Below are positions 9,201-17,082 of a stretch of DNA of 64,000 nt, piece by piece. The stretch is from Deltaproteobacteria bacterium (GTDB taxonomy: Bacteria; Desulfobacterota; Desulfuromonadia; Geobacterales; Pseudopelobacteraceae): NCBI GenBank assembly GCA_021781535.1, contig JAJXWO010000002.1, forward strand, positions 186,001 to 250,000, in the 5' to 3' direction. A program made the translations under genes and the position numbers. Below the pieces are notes generated by a model. It did no database searches and was not told where the DNA came from. It was given only the letters and a program-made list of their open reading frames with translations. The first letter of the stretch is position 1; every line of letters starts with the position of its first letter.

Positions 9201-11491
9201 GCACCATAGCAGACAAGCTGTTCAGCAAAATGAACGAACAGGACGCCTATGATTTCATGCAGGCGGTCGACACCGGCGATAAGGCGTATTTTGCTGACAA
9301 GCCGGCGCTCAATGACATTGCCGCGGTAATTGATAACATGTTTCAGGCGAAAGTGAAGGAGATTCAAAACCTGGGTACCGGCGCCATGCAGAACGTCCGA
9401 GACAGTTATTTCCCTCATATCTGGGAGAAGGGAGAGCCACAAGAGCAGATTGCCAAGGCCATGGGTAAGCGTCCGCTCGAAGGCTCCAAGGGCTTTACCA
9501 AGCAGCGCGTGTTTGAAGACATTCAGGCCGGACTTGACGCCGGATTCAAGCCGGTATCACAGAACCCCCTTGACCTGGTGTTTCTGAAAATGACCGAAAT
9601 GGACAAGTATATAGCAGCCCATAAGGGACTGCAGGCCATGGAGGAAAGCGGAGTCGTAGAACTGGTACCGGCAGGAGAAAAGGCGCCGGAAGGTTTCTTT
9701 GATATCGCGGGCAAATATGGGATCGTTACGAAACAGGCGTATCAGGACCAAGCAAGCGGGATGCCGGGGGAGATGAAGAGTTATCGTTATGTGGCCGTGG
9801 ATGAAGTCGCGCAGGTATTCAACAATTATCTGAGCCCGACACTTTATCAGAACAAATACATTGGCACCCCGTTTGAGGCGTACATGGGCGCAGCCAACAC
9901 CTTGAACCAGTTTCAACTCGGCGTGGGCTCTCTGTTCCATGGGGGGTTTACAAGCCTTGAGGCGGTTATCAGTCGCTTTTCTCTCGGGCTCAAGTCTCTT
10001 TCAACCGGAGACCTGAAAGGTGCAGCGGAATACATCAGCACAAGCCCTGTTGCCATGGTGAACAATTGGAAGCTCGGGCAGAAGGTGCTAGATGCCATGA
10101 GAAACGGGGGAGCGCCACAAGGAGAAATGGCGGACATTATGGACTGGCTGCAGCTGGCCGGAGCTCGTACCGCTCAAGACGAACGATTCAGGACCGACCA
10201 GACACAGAAGGTCTTGCAGTCCTGGAACAACGGAAAGCACTTCGGAGCGGTTGCACATTCACCTCTTGCAGTCGTTGAGCAATCAAGCCGGATCATCCTG
10301 GAGCACATCGTCCCTCAACAAAAAATGGGCGTTTTTGTTGAGATGATGAAGCAATGGGCTGACGCACACCCGGGCGCAACACACGCAGAACTGAGAACCG
10401 CAGCGCAGGCCAAGTGGAGCAGGGCAGATGCAAGGCTCGGGCAAGTTGTCTATGAGCGGTATTTCATCCACAACGCCGTCAAGAACGGATTGCAGGCGCT
10501 TATCAGGGCGCCAGGGTGGACAGCTGGTACCATCTTCGAAATCGGGGGAGGCTCAAAGGATGCGCTCGAATCCATAATCAAACTTTCCAAGGGAGAGAAA
10601 ACGGAACTGTCGGACCGCACAGCCTACACGATCAGCCTTGTTGCGGTCACAGCCATTGCCAACGGCCTGGCCACACTCTTCTTTACCGGGGATATGCCGA
10701 AAGGAAAAGACTTCCTCGCTTTCCGAACTGGTAACCTGGACGAGAAAGGCAAGCCGGAACGCTACGTACTGCCAACCTACATGAAAGACATGTACGCTTA
10801 CAGCCAGGCGCCAGCTTCAACCCTACTACACAAGGCGCACCCCGTTATCGGCCTGGCCGGGGAGATCATCAAAAACCGGGATTATTACGGTACCGAGATC
10901 AGGCACCCTGGAGACAATCCAGCCAAGCAGGTATTTGACAGCGTGTTTCATACGGCGAAAGCCTTCACCCCTTTCTGGATTAGAGGCGTTGCCAAGGAAC
11001 GCGACCGGGGCGGTTCGGTAATGGCACAGGTTGCCCCTTTCTTTGGAGTCATGCCAGCGCCGGCAGATATGAACGCTACAGCTGCAGAGAGAAAAGCGCG
11101 GGAACTGGTAGTTGGTAAACTCCCCCAGGGGAGCAGGACCAAGGCCCAGTTTGAGCAGAGACAGATTGAATACCAGATCGAAACGGCATTGAGAAAGAAG
11201 GACCCCGGCGCCCGAATGATGATCCAGCAGGCCAAGCGTGACAAGCTGATCACCGCAGCAGACGAGCAGCAGATCAGAAAGAAGGCCGCCACCCCCCTGA
11301 TTGTGAGTGCAACCAGATCCCTTGATTTCCCCCAGGCGCTACAGGTATGGGAGGAAGCCACAGACCAGGAGAAAGCCAAACTCAAGCAGTCATTCATCGG
11401 GAAGGGTGAGCGCTATATGGAAACGCACCCATACCAGGAGAAGGATCTCAGGCAGCAGTTACGTGAAATACGGCGCTTTGTGGGGCGGTAG
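6233..11491 (+). CDS. Giant phage protein, large-polyvalent or internal-virion type (1752 residues)
   Basis: 1752 residues. Layout: an Ala/Gly-rich, weakly hydrophobic N-terminus (1-230), a Pro-rich linker with an internal repeat (about 340-435), a mixed central region, then a long helical C-terminal half that includes YFPHIWEKGEPQEQIAKAMG (about 1061-1080), TLNQFQLGVGSLFHGGFTSL (about 1223-1242) and one clear hydrophobic helix (TISLVAVTAIANGLATLFF, about 1465-1483). The C-terminal half reminds me of large polyvalent-protein regions of phages and integrative elements, and of podovirus internal virion proteins that are injected with the DNA. No catalytic signature could be identified. A terminator hairpin follows about 90 bases downstream. 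Confidence 0.6.
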   Translation: MAFVFEDVQPQATSPQFVFDDAAPDPATPPAKPKGILESAIDTFAGAGARVAQGVNQSLGAIDAAFGLDQGAQTYKEGAEYWQHKAEDAGSDGLPAAIYTGVGAAPAGVAEFMAGPVYAGAKGAAEGYQEGGVPGALEKAAIEVTKRVGIGKVFHGIENTAISGLPKAAVMGGTMGVQTAAEQAMTDKGIQPQDVAASAITGTLLSVSGGGRSEVIRKNLLKEGVQPEIAADLAGRFQFDDQASASPASIAITDPQGRPLDVPIDTRPPESIGPLVSETGNGSLRLATEQSSGLDPERQTFIKDQVGSLGSIEAVNRMFPGATPADVYARQVAGELYGSPERGFTMGQPSPLQVRTDMPATEGEVIPPEQPTVKPAPEPQTIDGEIVPAGLLPAPERGFVMKPYEGEVISPEPAKTVPEQQVVDGQIIPAGLIEDRTLKNAPGSPNGFDTLSALAQNREVKPDNSPFSSGDTSKLESHAASIENFIKQIGDTTDPALLGTIQKAKESLATIRETIQSNKASAPSPLETIYHPDKRIELRFPEAPNQKTITRLRNNRFEDQGGNVWIAKGSGKARREFVEKLQGEASEQYMRPKGTAPVPIKEEIPVNNPVGSVIPDSSETNPIDTGTVEQFTATAKKRGGKDVFDVKLNPSQRRTLEAVRQEISDGEAGKRVGIYNTNEPGSTQVSWGSSFPEYFRDKGYTKTKALAAIDNILNGDGVTALQKIMVEDMHQERRRQDTNQILTERAKPSEVSALHLDEGDTLKRNGEKFEVTDVGPDGVTLKDGVVLDLNHEEAINYDRGTLKDADGKHKKVNPESGNNAENSGVETFPHNGGVILDNLGLQQIYERISNARLIRDVMDDVKSVGRHVIAKGATTWKEFFQGMKDTLGDKFAKVRPVMERVWKILDNERGSIDIEAPRLRAAWDGILRAVNPMERGDLAEKTGELLRERMGVREMNRVRFSGELDAAVKKYEEQTGLVARGLDAIQNSGRTIADKLFSKMNEQDAYDFMQAVDTGDKAYFADKPALNDIAAVIDNMFQAKVKEIQNLGTGAMQNVRDSYFPHIWEKGEPQEQIAKAMGKRPLEGSKGFTKQRVFEDIQAGLDAGFKPVSQNPLDLVFLKMTEMDKYIAAHKGLQAMEESGVVELVPAGEKAPEGFFDIAGKYGIVTKQAYQDQASGMPGEMKSYRYVAVDEVAQVFNNYLSPTLYQNKYIGTPFEAYMGAANTLNQFQLGVGSLFHGGFTSLEAVISRFSLGLKSLSTGDLKGAAEYISTSPVAMVNNWKLGQKVLDAMRNGGAPQGEMADIMDWLQLAGARTAQDERFRTDQTQKVLQSWNNGKHFGAVAHSPLAVVEQSSRIILEHIVPQQKMGVFVEMMKQWADAHPGATHAELRTAAQAKWSRADARLGQVVYERYFIHNAVKNGLQALIRAPGWTAGTIFEIGGGSKDALESIIKLSKGEKTELSDRTAYTISLVAVTAIANGLATLFFTGDMPKGKDFLAFRTGNLDEKGKPERYVLPTYMKDMYAYSQAPASTLLHKAHPVIGLAGEIIKNRDYYGTEIRHPGDNPAKQVFDSVFHTAKAFTPFWIRGVAKERDRGGSVMAQVAPFFGVMPAPADMNATAAERKARELVVGKLPQGSRTKAQFEQRQIEYQIETALRKKDPGARMMIQQAKRDKLITAADEQQIRKKAATPLIVSATRSLDFPQALQVWEEATDQEKAKLKQSFIGKGERYMETHPYQEKDLRQQLREIRRFVGR
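7250..7533 (+). repeat. Internal Pro-rich tandem repeat within the giant phage protein
   Basis: Two imperfect copies of a module of about 40-55 residues follow one another: PERGFTM...GEVIPPEQ...DGEIVPAGL, then PERGFVM...GEVISPEP...DGQIIPAGL. Copy one begins at base 7250, copy two at 7415. The module is rich in Pro and Glu and probably forms an extended linker between the N-terminal and central domains. Confidence 0.7.
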
Positions 11492-11560
11492 GGGGTACAG
11501 GGAGGGCGAAAGCCCCTCTTATCAGTGCTGTGCGCATGCTAGGAAATACTAGGACGATAT

Positions 11561-12151
11561 TGATGGAAAATGATGAAATGCAGAGCCCTTCAACAGAGAT
11601 GTTGCGGGGCTTTTTCTCGCTCGACAACTTTGTCAAACGAGCAATAACGGGACTCGTCTGCTTGCAAATGCTTGCATATCCTAAATGATAGAAAATGATC
11701 GAAATAATGCTTCAAAATGCTACAAAGATGCTTCAAAATGCTCAAATTAAATTCCCGGTACGTACGCGCGAAGGTCGTGTAAGAGGTAAGCGCAAAATTG
11801 CGCCGACCTACTTACCAAATGCGTATTTCGGACCCCTTAAAAAACCCTGCAAAAATCTTGCTTTTTACCTTGGCAAACGTAACGTTTTTTTGATGCAAAA
11901 TGATGCAAAAAACACCCTTAAAAATCCTGAAAAAATTGTAGGGTGAAACCAACGGGGGGCCGCATGAATACTGCAAGGGGAGGGTGTCGTAATACGCGGC
12001 GACGTGTTGACAAATGTTGACATTATGCGACAAGTACCCGCGGGCGCGTGCGCGCGAGAGGGTGGATAACCGCAACGGCCTGAAAATTAAGGCGGCCGGA
12101 AAACTCGGCGCGTTTGGAGATTGATCGGAATTGATCGAAAATGATGGAATT
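11561..12151. repeat. Gene-free segment with clustered tandem 10-bp repeats
   Basis: A TGAT-led 10-mer (roughly TGATNGAAAA) occurs in back-to-back groups: 11561 and 11571; 11686 and 11696; 11891 and 11901 (TGATGCAAAA twice); 12122, 12132 and 12142. A second 10-mer, TGTTGACA plus two bases, is doubled at 12005-12024. A 15-base word ATGCTTCAAAATGCT recurs at 11707 and 11728. Two 13-base alternating purine-pyrimidine tracts lie at 11758-11770 and 12044-12056. The only longer reading frame, 11695-11946, has no ribosome-binding site and is built from these repeats. I see no gene from 11492 to 12239. An origin or protein-binding array is possible. Confidence 0.65.
11583..11616 (+). terminator. Rho-independent terminator after the phage genes
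   Basis: AGCCC, then CAACA-GAGA-TGTTG, then GGGGCT form an interrupted hairpin followed by TTTTT. It lies about 90 bases after the stop of the 1752-residue gene and would end the rightward phage transcript. Confidence 0.7.
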
Positions 12152-12239
12152 AAAGCCAGATAAGTACGTTCATGCTCAATGGATGTTTTAACGGAAGAGG
12201 GCGGTATTTCCCTCCCCCGTTAAAAATCAGACTGTTTGT

Positions 12240-12776
12240 TTATAATTTGCTCTCGTAAGCATGTTTCGGGGTCAGATCCGGTATATTGAAAGCTACGCCG
12301 TATGGCTTGCGCGTCAACAGATGTTTCTTCGTAATGCCTTTTTGAATGGTTTCAATTTCTATTGTTGAGCCGATGTCACCATAGACCAGTACAATTTCCT
12401 CTTTTTTGTTTACCTTCACACCATTGATGCTTGTCAGAGTGTCCCCAGGATTGATACCGTTGACAAGAGTAAGAGAAGGATCGAATACCTTCACGATCTT
12501 AAGGCCGAGATCGGTATCCTTTTGTTCTGAAAGCTGCAGGCCAATAGCGCCGACTTCTTCTAGTTCTCTATACCCCAGGCTTTTATAGTTCTTCATGCAA
12601 TCGGCCATTATATTGCCGGCCAATATTACCCCGCCAAGCCCATACCCGCTGCTTGAGCATCTCATGACATCACCTGTAGGGCCTAGAAGCATTTGCGAGT
12701 TTGACGAACAGCCAGCCAGGCCAAAGACCGCCACAGCACACAATCCAGCCAGCATCTTGATTGCTTTTTTTCTCAT
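12240..12776 (-). CDS. Lipoprotein with PDZ-like domain
   Basis: 178 residues, ATG preceded by GGGGAGGTG. The N-terminus is a lipoprotein signal: basic MRKKAIK, hydrophobic core, and lipobox LAGC with Cys23, followed by SSNS, which does not look like an inner-membrane retention signal. Residues about 88-150 fit a PDZ fold (LKIVKVFDP, GINPGDTLTSINGVKV, then a strand-rich end). The protein is probably anchored in the outer membrane, where PDZ domains bind peptide C-termini. It has no protease domain. It stands alone between the phage region and tRNA-Val, so it may be cargo of the element or an ordinary host gene. Confidence 0.75.
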   Translation of the reverse strand: MRKKAIKMLAGLCAVAVFGLAGCSSNSQMLLGPTGDVMRCSSSGYGLGGVILAGNIMADCMKNYKSLGYRELEEVGAIGLQLSEQKDTDLGLKIVKVFDPSLTLVNGINPGDTLTSINGVKVNKKEEIVLVYGDIGSTIEIETIQKGITKKHLLTRKPYGVAFNIPDLTPKHAYESKL

Positions 12777-12881
12777 TCCACACCTCCCCTGTTTATTAAA
12801 TGATCATGACTTACAGGGTAGGTCTCTAATGAACAAGGTAAATTTTAAAGAAAAAATATTTCGAGGTTAAGCAAGGTGCTT

Positions 12882-12905
12882 GGAGGATACGCGGGAGGAT
12901 ACGTG
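12882..12905 (-). repeat. Tandem 12-bp repeat (GTATCC type) downstream of tRNA-Val
   Basis: On the - strand this reads CACGTATCCTCC followed by CGCGTATCCTCC. It directly abuts the tRNA-Val terminator. Related 12-bp doublets lie after tRNA-Gly at 60211 and 60419. Paired direct repeats this close to a tRNA 3' end are what arm-type binding sites of tyrosine integrases look like; no integrase gene is visible here. Confidence 0.45.
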
Positions 12906-12942
12906 ATAAAAAAAGAGGTTGCAGCCAATGCTGTAACCTCTT
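12906..12942 (-). terminator. Rho-independent terminator for the tRNA-Asp/tRNA-Val transcript
   Basis: AAGAGGTTGCAGC and GCTGTAACCTCTT form a 13-bp stem (one G-T pair) with loop CAAT at 12913-12942. On the - strand it is followed by a run of Us (12906-12912), so it ends transcription leaving tRNA-Val. Confidence 0.85.
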
Positions 12943-12950
12943 GTTTTAAT

Positions 12951-13026
12951 TGGTGGGCGAAACAGGGATCGAACCTGTGACATCCAGCTTGTAAGGCTGG
13001 CGCTCTCCCAGCTGAGCTATTCGCCC
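12951..13026 (-). tRNA. tRNA-Val (anticodon TAC)
   Basis: 76 bases including an encoded CCA. On the - strand it starts GGGCGAATAGCTCAGC, has anticodon loop CTTACAA between CCAGC/GCTGG stems, and T-loop GGTTCGATCC. Anticodon bases are 12991-12993. It is co-oriented with, and 9 bases downstream of, tRNA-Asp. Its 3' end faces the phage region, a classic integration geometry. Confidence 0.97.
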
Positions 13027-13035
13027 TTATTGTTA

Positions 13036-13112
13036 TGGCGGGGTTGACGGGGCTCGAACCCGCGACTTCCAGCGTGACAGGCTGGCACTCTAACCAACTG
13101 AGCTACAACCCC
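13036..13112 (-). tRNA. tRNA-Asp (anticodon GTC)
   Basis: 77 bases with encoded CCA. On the - strand it starts GGGGTTGTAGCTCAG, with anticodon loop CTGTCAC between CCAGC/GCTGG and T-loop GGTTCGAGCC. Anticodon bases are 13076-13078. It lies between the HU gene and tRNA-Val and is probably cotranscribed with both. Confidence 0.97.
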
Positions 13113-13130
13113 TCAGTAAATCTGAACTAA

Positions 13131-13424
13131 TTATTTCTTTTTCTTCGGTGCTACGTTTACGGCTTCTTTCAACGTCTTGCCCGGTTTGAACTTGGGAACA
13201 GTTGCGGCAGGAATATCAATCTTCTTGCCAGTCTGAGGATTCTGACCTTTTCGGGCAGCACGTTTAGCAGTAGAGAATGTACCAAAGCCGACAAGGCTGA
13301 GTTTATCTCCGCTTTTCAGAGCAGCAGTTACACTGGCAATAAATGCGGAAACGGCTTTTTCAGCTTCTACCTTTTTCAGGCCGGACTGCTCTGCTACCGA
13401 ACTGATCAATTCTGCTTTTGTCAT
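13131..13424 (-). CDS. HU family DNA-binding protein
   Basis: 97 residues from the ATG at 13424, chosen because GGGGGTG lies just upstream and MTKAELISSVAE is the normal HU start; an in-frame ATG at 13457 would add 11 atypical residues. The DNA-binding signature GFGTFSTAKRAARKGQNP and the following GKKIDIPAATVPKFKPG are complete, and the tail ends in KKKK. HU dimers bend and compact DNA and assist replication and recombination. The gene follows clpX, as hupB does in E. coli, but there is no lon gene between them here. tRNA-Asp lies 18 bases downstream. Confidence 0.95.
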   Translation of the reverse strand: MTKAELISSVAEQSGLKKVEAEKAVSAFIASVTAALKSGDKLSLVGFGTFSTAKRAARKGQNPQTGKKIDIPAATVPKFKPGKTLKEAVNVAPKKKK

Positions 13425-13469
13425 GCGACACCCCCAAAGTTTGATTGTTGAATACAAAGCGAGTCACTG

Positions 13470-13497
13470 TTTATCAGATGTTCTTAAATAGTGTCAA
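13470..13497 (-). promoter_or_regulatory. Sigma-70-type promoter for the HU gene
   Basis: On the - strand, TTGACA (13492-13497) is separated by 16 bases from GATAAA (13470-13475), about 45 bases upstream of the HU start codon. The -35 box is a perfect match to consensus. It probably also drives tRNA-Asp and tRNA-Val. Confidence 0.65.
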
Positions 13498-13616
13498 GTG
13501 TTTTTTCGTGCAAAGGTGCATATTATGGGCGGTTGAGCGTATTTATAAGTGTTATGTAATAAAATTGTGCTAATTTACCAGGTGATGCAACTCTGGAAAC
13601 AGAACTAACGGTACAA

Positions 13617-14873
13617 TCAGGCAGCCTCTTTTAAGTCCTGCTCGTATACGATAATCGGTTTTTCTTTATGATATATGACATCTTCACTGATAACAACTTC
13701 CTGCACATTCGATTGCGACGGAACTTCATACATGATATCAAGCATCGAATTTTCCAGTATTGCCCGTAATCCGCGTGCTCCCGTGTTGCGTTTTAAAGCC
13801 TCCTTAGCGATGGCAACCAACGAACCGTCGGTAAACCGCAGGCGTACTTTCTCGAGGTCAAAAAGCTTCTGATATTGCTTGACCAGAGAATTTTTCGGTT
13901 CTTTCAGAATCTGAACCAAGGCCTCTTCATCCAGCTCGGACAGTGTGGCAAGCATGGGAAGGCGCCCAATGAACTCAGGAATATAGCCATACTTCAGGAG
14001 GTCCTCAGGAGTCAGGCTCTTCAGAAGTTCGCCAAGTTTTTTCTCTTCCCTTTTCTTGATATCAGCTCCAAAGCCAAGTGATTTTTTCCCAATACGTTGC
14101 TGAATAACCGTTTCCAGTCCCGCAAAGGCACCTCCACAAATAAAGAGAATATTTGTGGTATCCACTTTCATGAATTCCTGCTGCGGATGCTTTCTGCCGC
14201 CTTTTGGTGGAATGCTGGCAATAGTGCCTTCGATGATCTTGAGTAGCGCCTGTTGAACGCCTTCGCCGGAAACATCGCGGGTAATCGAAGGTGAATCAGA
14301 CTTACGCGCTATTTTATCAATCTCATCAATGTACACTATGCCTTTCTGGGCACGCTCGACATCATAATCTGCTGCCTGCAAAAGTGTGAGAATGATGTTT
14401 TCAACGTCTTCACCAACATATCCGGCTTCTGTGAGGTTGGTCGCATCAGCCATTGCAAATGGCACTTTGAGAATGCGCGCCAGCGTCTGGGCAAGAAGTG
14501 TTTTGCCGGACCCGGTTGGTCCGAGCAGCAGAATATTGCTTTTCTGCATTTCTACATCGCCCGGTTTGCCGCCGGTTTCAATTCGCTTATAGTGATTATA
14601 AACAGCAACCGAGAGAACTTTTTTAGCCATTTCCTGGCCAATAACATATTCGTCCAGGATGTCTTTTATTTCTCGCGGTTTGGGAAGTTTCTTCAAATCC
14701 GGACCGGTTGTTTCTTCCAGTTTCATCTCTTCTGCAATGATGTCATTACAGAGTTCAATACACTCATCACAGATGAAAACGGCAGGTCCGGCAATGAGTT
14801 TTTTTACATCTTCCTGGCTTTTTCCGCAGAAAGAGCAGGTCAGGTGTTCCTGTGTTGGTGTGCGACGACTCAT
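13617..14873 (-). CDS. clpX: ATP-dependent Clp protease ATP-binding subunit ClpX
   Basis: 418 residues. The N-terminal zinc-binding domain has C13-X2-C16 and C35-X2-C38. The AAA+ core carries Walker A GPTGSGKT (118-125), Walker [11 protein letters not shown], and the pore loop and sensor region up to IPEFIGRLP. An IGF-type ClpP-docking loop lies around [12 protein letters not shown]. ClpX unfolds substrates and feeds them to ClpP in the cytoplasm. Its start overlaps the clpP stop by four bases, and length and order (tig-clpP-clpX) match the usual cluster. Confidence 0.98.
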   Translation of the reverse strand: MSRRTPTQEHLTCSFCGKSQEDVKKLIAGPAVFICDECIELCNDIIAEEMKLEETTGPDLKKLPKPREIKDILDEYVIGQEMAKKVLSVAVYNHYKRIETGGKPGDVEMQKSNILLLGPTGSGKTLLAQTLARILKVPFAMADATNLTEAGYVGEDVENIILTLLQAADYDVERAQKGIVYIDEIDKIARKSDSPSITRDVSGEGVQQALLKIIEGTIASIPPKGGRKHPQQEFMKVDTTNILFICGGAFAGLETVIQQRIGKKSLGFGADIKKREEKKLGELLKSLTPEDLLKYGYIPEFIGRLPMLATLSELDEEALVQILKEPKNSLVKQYQKLFDLEKVRLRFTDGSLVAIAKEALKRNTGARGLRAILENSMLDIMYEVPSQSNVQEVVISEDVIYHKEKPIIVYEQDLKEAA

Positions 14874-15469
14874 GGTGTGTCTCCTGTGAGCGGTTTGCGC
14901 GTAAAAATTGCGTCAATCAAACCATACTCTTTTGCATCTTCGCCGGACATAAAAAAGTCACGCTCAGTATCCGCTTCAACTTTCTCTTTTGGCTGCCCCG
15001 ACAGCTCTGCCAGAATCCCGTTTAATTCGTCTTTCATGCGCAGGATTTCCTTGGCATGGATGCTGATGTCGGTTGCCTGTCCCTGAAAACCACCCAAGGG
15101 CTGATGAATCATGATCCTTGAATGGCTGAGACTGAAACGTTTTCCCTTTTCACCGGCAGTTAACAGTATTGCTCCCATTGATGCTGCCTGACCGACGCAA
15201 ATAGTTGATACGGGAGCTTTAATATAGCGCATTGTATCAAAAATAGCCATGCCTGCGGTGACAACGCCACCTGGTGAGTTGATGTACAGATGGATATCCT
15301 TGTCCGGATCCTCTGCTTCAAGGAACAGCAACTGTGCGATGATCAGGTTCGCTACCGTATCGTCAATCGGCCCGCCAAGAAAAATAATCCGTTCTTTAAG
15401 CAGACGTGAATAAATATCATATGCACGCTCGCCTCTACCGCTTTGTTCTACAACCATTGGGATGTACAT
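14870..15469 (-). CDS. clpP: ATP-dependent Clp protease proteolytic subunit ClpP
   Basis: 199 residues, the usual length. The catalytic triad is visible: Ser97 in GQAASMGA, His122 in [10 protein letters not shown] and Asp171 in DTERDFFMS. The N-terminal axial loop starts [17 protein letters not shown], and the first residues would be removed by self-processing. It forms a double heptameric chamber and degrades proteins delivered by ClpX. It lies 11 bases downstream of tig and overlaps clpX by four bases, so the three are one operon. The site GGAG is just before the ATG. Confidence 0.98.
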   Translation of the reverse strand: MYIPMVVEQSGRGERAYDIYSRLLKERIIFLGGPIDDTVANLIIAQLLFLEAEDPDKDIHLYINSPGGVVTAGMAIFDTMRYIKAPVSTICVGQAASMGAILLTAGEKGKRFSLSHSRIMIHQPLGGFQGQATDISIHAKEILRMKDELNGILAELSGQPKEKVEADTERDFFMSGEDAKEYGLIDAIFTRKPLTGDTP

Positions 15470-15480
15470 GGAAAAACTCC

Positions 15481-16791
15481 TTAGGCTGCTTTAAGTTGCT
15501 CTGCGTCAACTTCAGTAACAACAGCATGGTCAATCAGATACGTAATGGCCTTATCTTCTTTTATTTCCGAGATGATAGAACTCTTTGCATTCGGGTTGGA
15601 CGTATAATATTCTTTGATGCGATCGAGCATTTCAGGATTTCCTGCGGCAATCTTTTCGTAGTGTGCAGCCAGATCATCGTCGGATACGGACACATTTTCC
15701 TTTTCTACCAAAGCCATCAGGAGTAATCCTCCTTTAACCTTGTCAATGGCATCGTCACGGAAGCGCGCGCGGAAACCCTCCGCATCAAGTCCCATCATTT
15801 CCAGTGACATCTGCTGGCTTTTAAGGCGGTTTTTAAGGTTTTCAAACATATGATCAAGTTGCCGTTTGACCATGGATTCTGGGACATCCAGGGGATTTTT
15901 CTTGATCAGGGCCTGGATAATCCGCTCTTTAAATTCATTTTCAATGCGGTCTTTTTCGTGTTTTTCGTGGTACTCGACCATTTTTGCGCGTAATGCGTCC
16001 ATGGTATCGTATTCGCCGAACTGTTGCGCAAACGCATCATCCAGTTCCGGGAGCTCTTTGCGCTTTATTTCATTTACGGTAACTGTGAATAAACCCTTTT
16101 TCCCGGTGGGCTCGGTTTCATCGCCGCCTGCGGGAAGATCAAGAGTAAATTCCTTGGTATCGCCTGACTTCATTCCAATCAATTGCTCTTCAAAACCGGG
16201 GATCAAACGGCCCGAACCAACTTCAACCTCGGCAGTCTGAGCGCCGCTGTTTTCCTCCGGTGAACCTTCTACCGCAATTGAATAGTCGACTGATGCGGAA
16301 TTGCCATTTTCAATAGCAGCGTCTGCATCAAGCGGAATCAATTGTGCCATGTTTTCCTGCATGCTTTTCAGCTCACTATCGATGCTTTCGGGCTTGGAAA
16401 CGTATGTTTCTTTGTTTACGACCAGTCCGGTATATTCGTTTAACAGTATTTGAGGCATGACCTCAAAAACAGCGCTGTATTTAAACGGAACGCCTGGTTC
16501 AAGTATATCACTTTCGATAGTAGGAGAGTCAATCGGCTCAACCTTGTGCTCATCCATCGCCTTGTAAAGGGTTTCCTGATATAAGCGGCGCATGACGTCA
16601 TCACGCATTGCATCACTGTAGGTACGCTTGATAAGCTGCATCGGTGCCTTGCCGGGGCGGAAACCCTGCAACTTGGCTTTTTTCTGGATGGCTGCATACG
16701 CTTTCTCGATCTCCGCGTTAACTCGTTCAGCGGGGATTTCGATAGTAATCTTTTTTTGAACCGAACTAATGTCTTCGACGTGAACCTGCAT
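15481..16791 (-). CDS. tig: Trigger factor, ribosome-associated chaperone and prolyl isomerase
   Basis: 436 residues. The N-terminal ribosome-binding domain contains the G-F-R-P-G-K-A-P signature (residues 43-50), the FKBP-type isomerase domain spans about 155-245 ([20 protein letters not shown]), and the C-terminal chaperone arms follow. It binds nascent chains at the ribosome exit and is the first gene of tig-clpP-clpX. AGAGGA precedes the ATG. tRNA-Leu lies 76 bases upstream on the same strand, so the operon may start at or read through from the tRNA promoter. Confidence 0.98.
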   Translation of the reverse strand: MQVHVEDISSVQKKITIEIPAERVNAEIEKAYAAIQKKAKLQGFRPGKAPMQLIKRTYSDAMRDDVMRRLYQETLYKAMDEHKVEPIDSPTIESDILEPGVPFKYSAVFEVMPQILLNEYTGLVVNKETYVSKPESIDSELKSMQENMAQLIPLDADAAIENGNSASVDYSIAVEGSPEENSGAQTAEVEVGSGRLIPGFEEQLIGMKSGDTKEFTLDLPAGGDETEPTGKKGLFTVTVNEIKRKELPELDDAFAQQFGEYDTMDALRAKMVEYHEKHEKDRIENEFKERIIQALIKKNPLDVPESMVKRQLDHMFENLKNRLKSQQMSLEMMGLDAEGFRARFRDDAIDKVKGGLLLMALVEKENVSVSDDDLAAHYEKIAAGNPEMLDRIKEYYTSNPNAKSSIISEIKEDKAITYLIDHAVVTEVDAEQLKAA

Positions 16792-16867
16792 GATAGCTAT
16801 CCTCTTCTATAGTGAAATGTAATGTTTGCATGTGAGTATATCGAAACAAACATCGGGGAATCTTGGA

Positions 16868-16952
16868 TGGTGCGAGAGAGGAGACTTGAACTCCTATACC
16901 GTGAGGTGCCAGATCCTAAGTCTGGTGCGTCTGCCAATTCCGCCACTCTCGC
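16868..16952 (-). tRNA. tRNA-Leu (anticodon TAG)
   Basis: 85 bases with encoded CCA and the long variable arm typical of tRNA-Leu. On the - strand it starts GCGAGAGTGGCGGAATTGG; the anticodon loop is CTTAGGA between CCAGA/TCTGG. Anticodon bases are 16916-16918. It is upstream of and co-oriented with tig. Confidence 0.97.
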
Positions 16953-17082
16953 ATCTGTCTTGAACCATGAAACGATTGATCATGGTTGCTGTTTACTTGT
17001 GTTAAAAGATTTACAAAGATAGGTGATAAACATTGATAGGTCAAGAAATTATTGAGATATGCATGGTATACGGCCTGTTTTT

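Noticed and set aside
11695-11946. 83-residue frame in the repeat region
   Set aside because: No ribosome-binding site, composed largely of the repeats, no family likeness.
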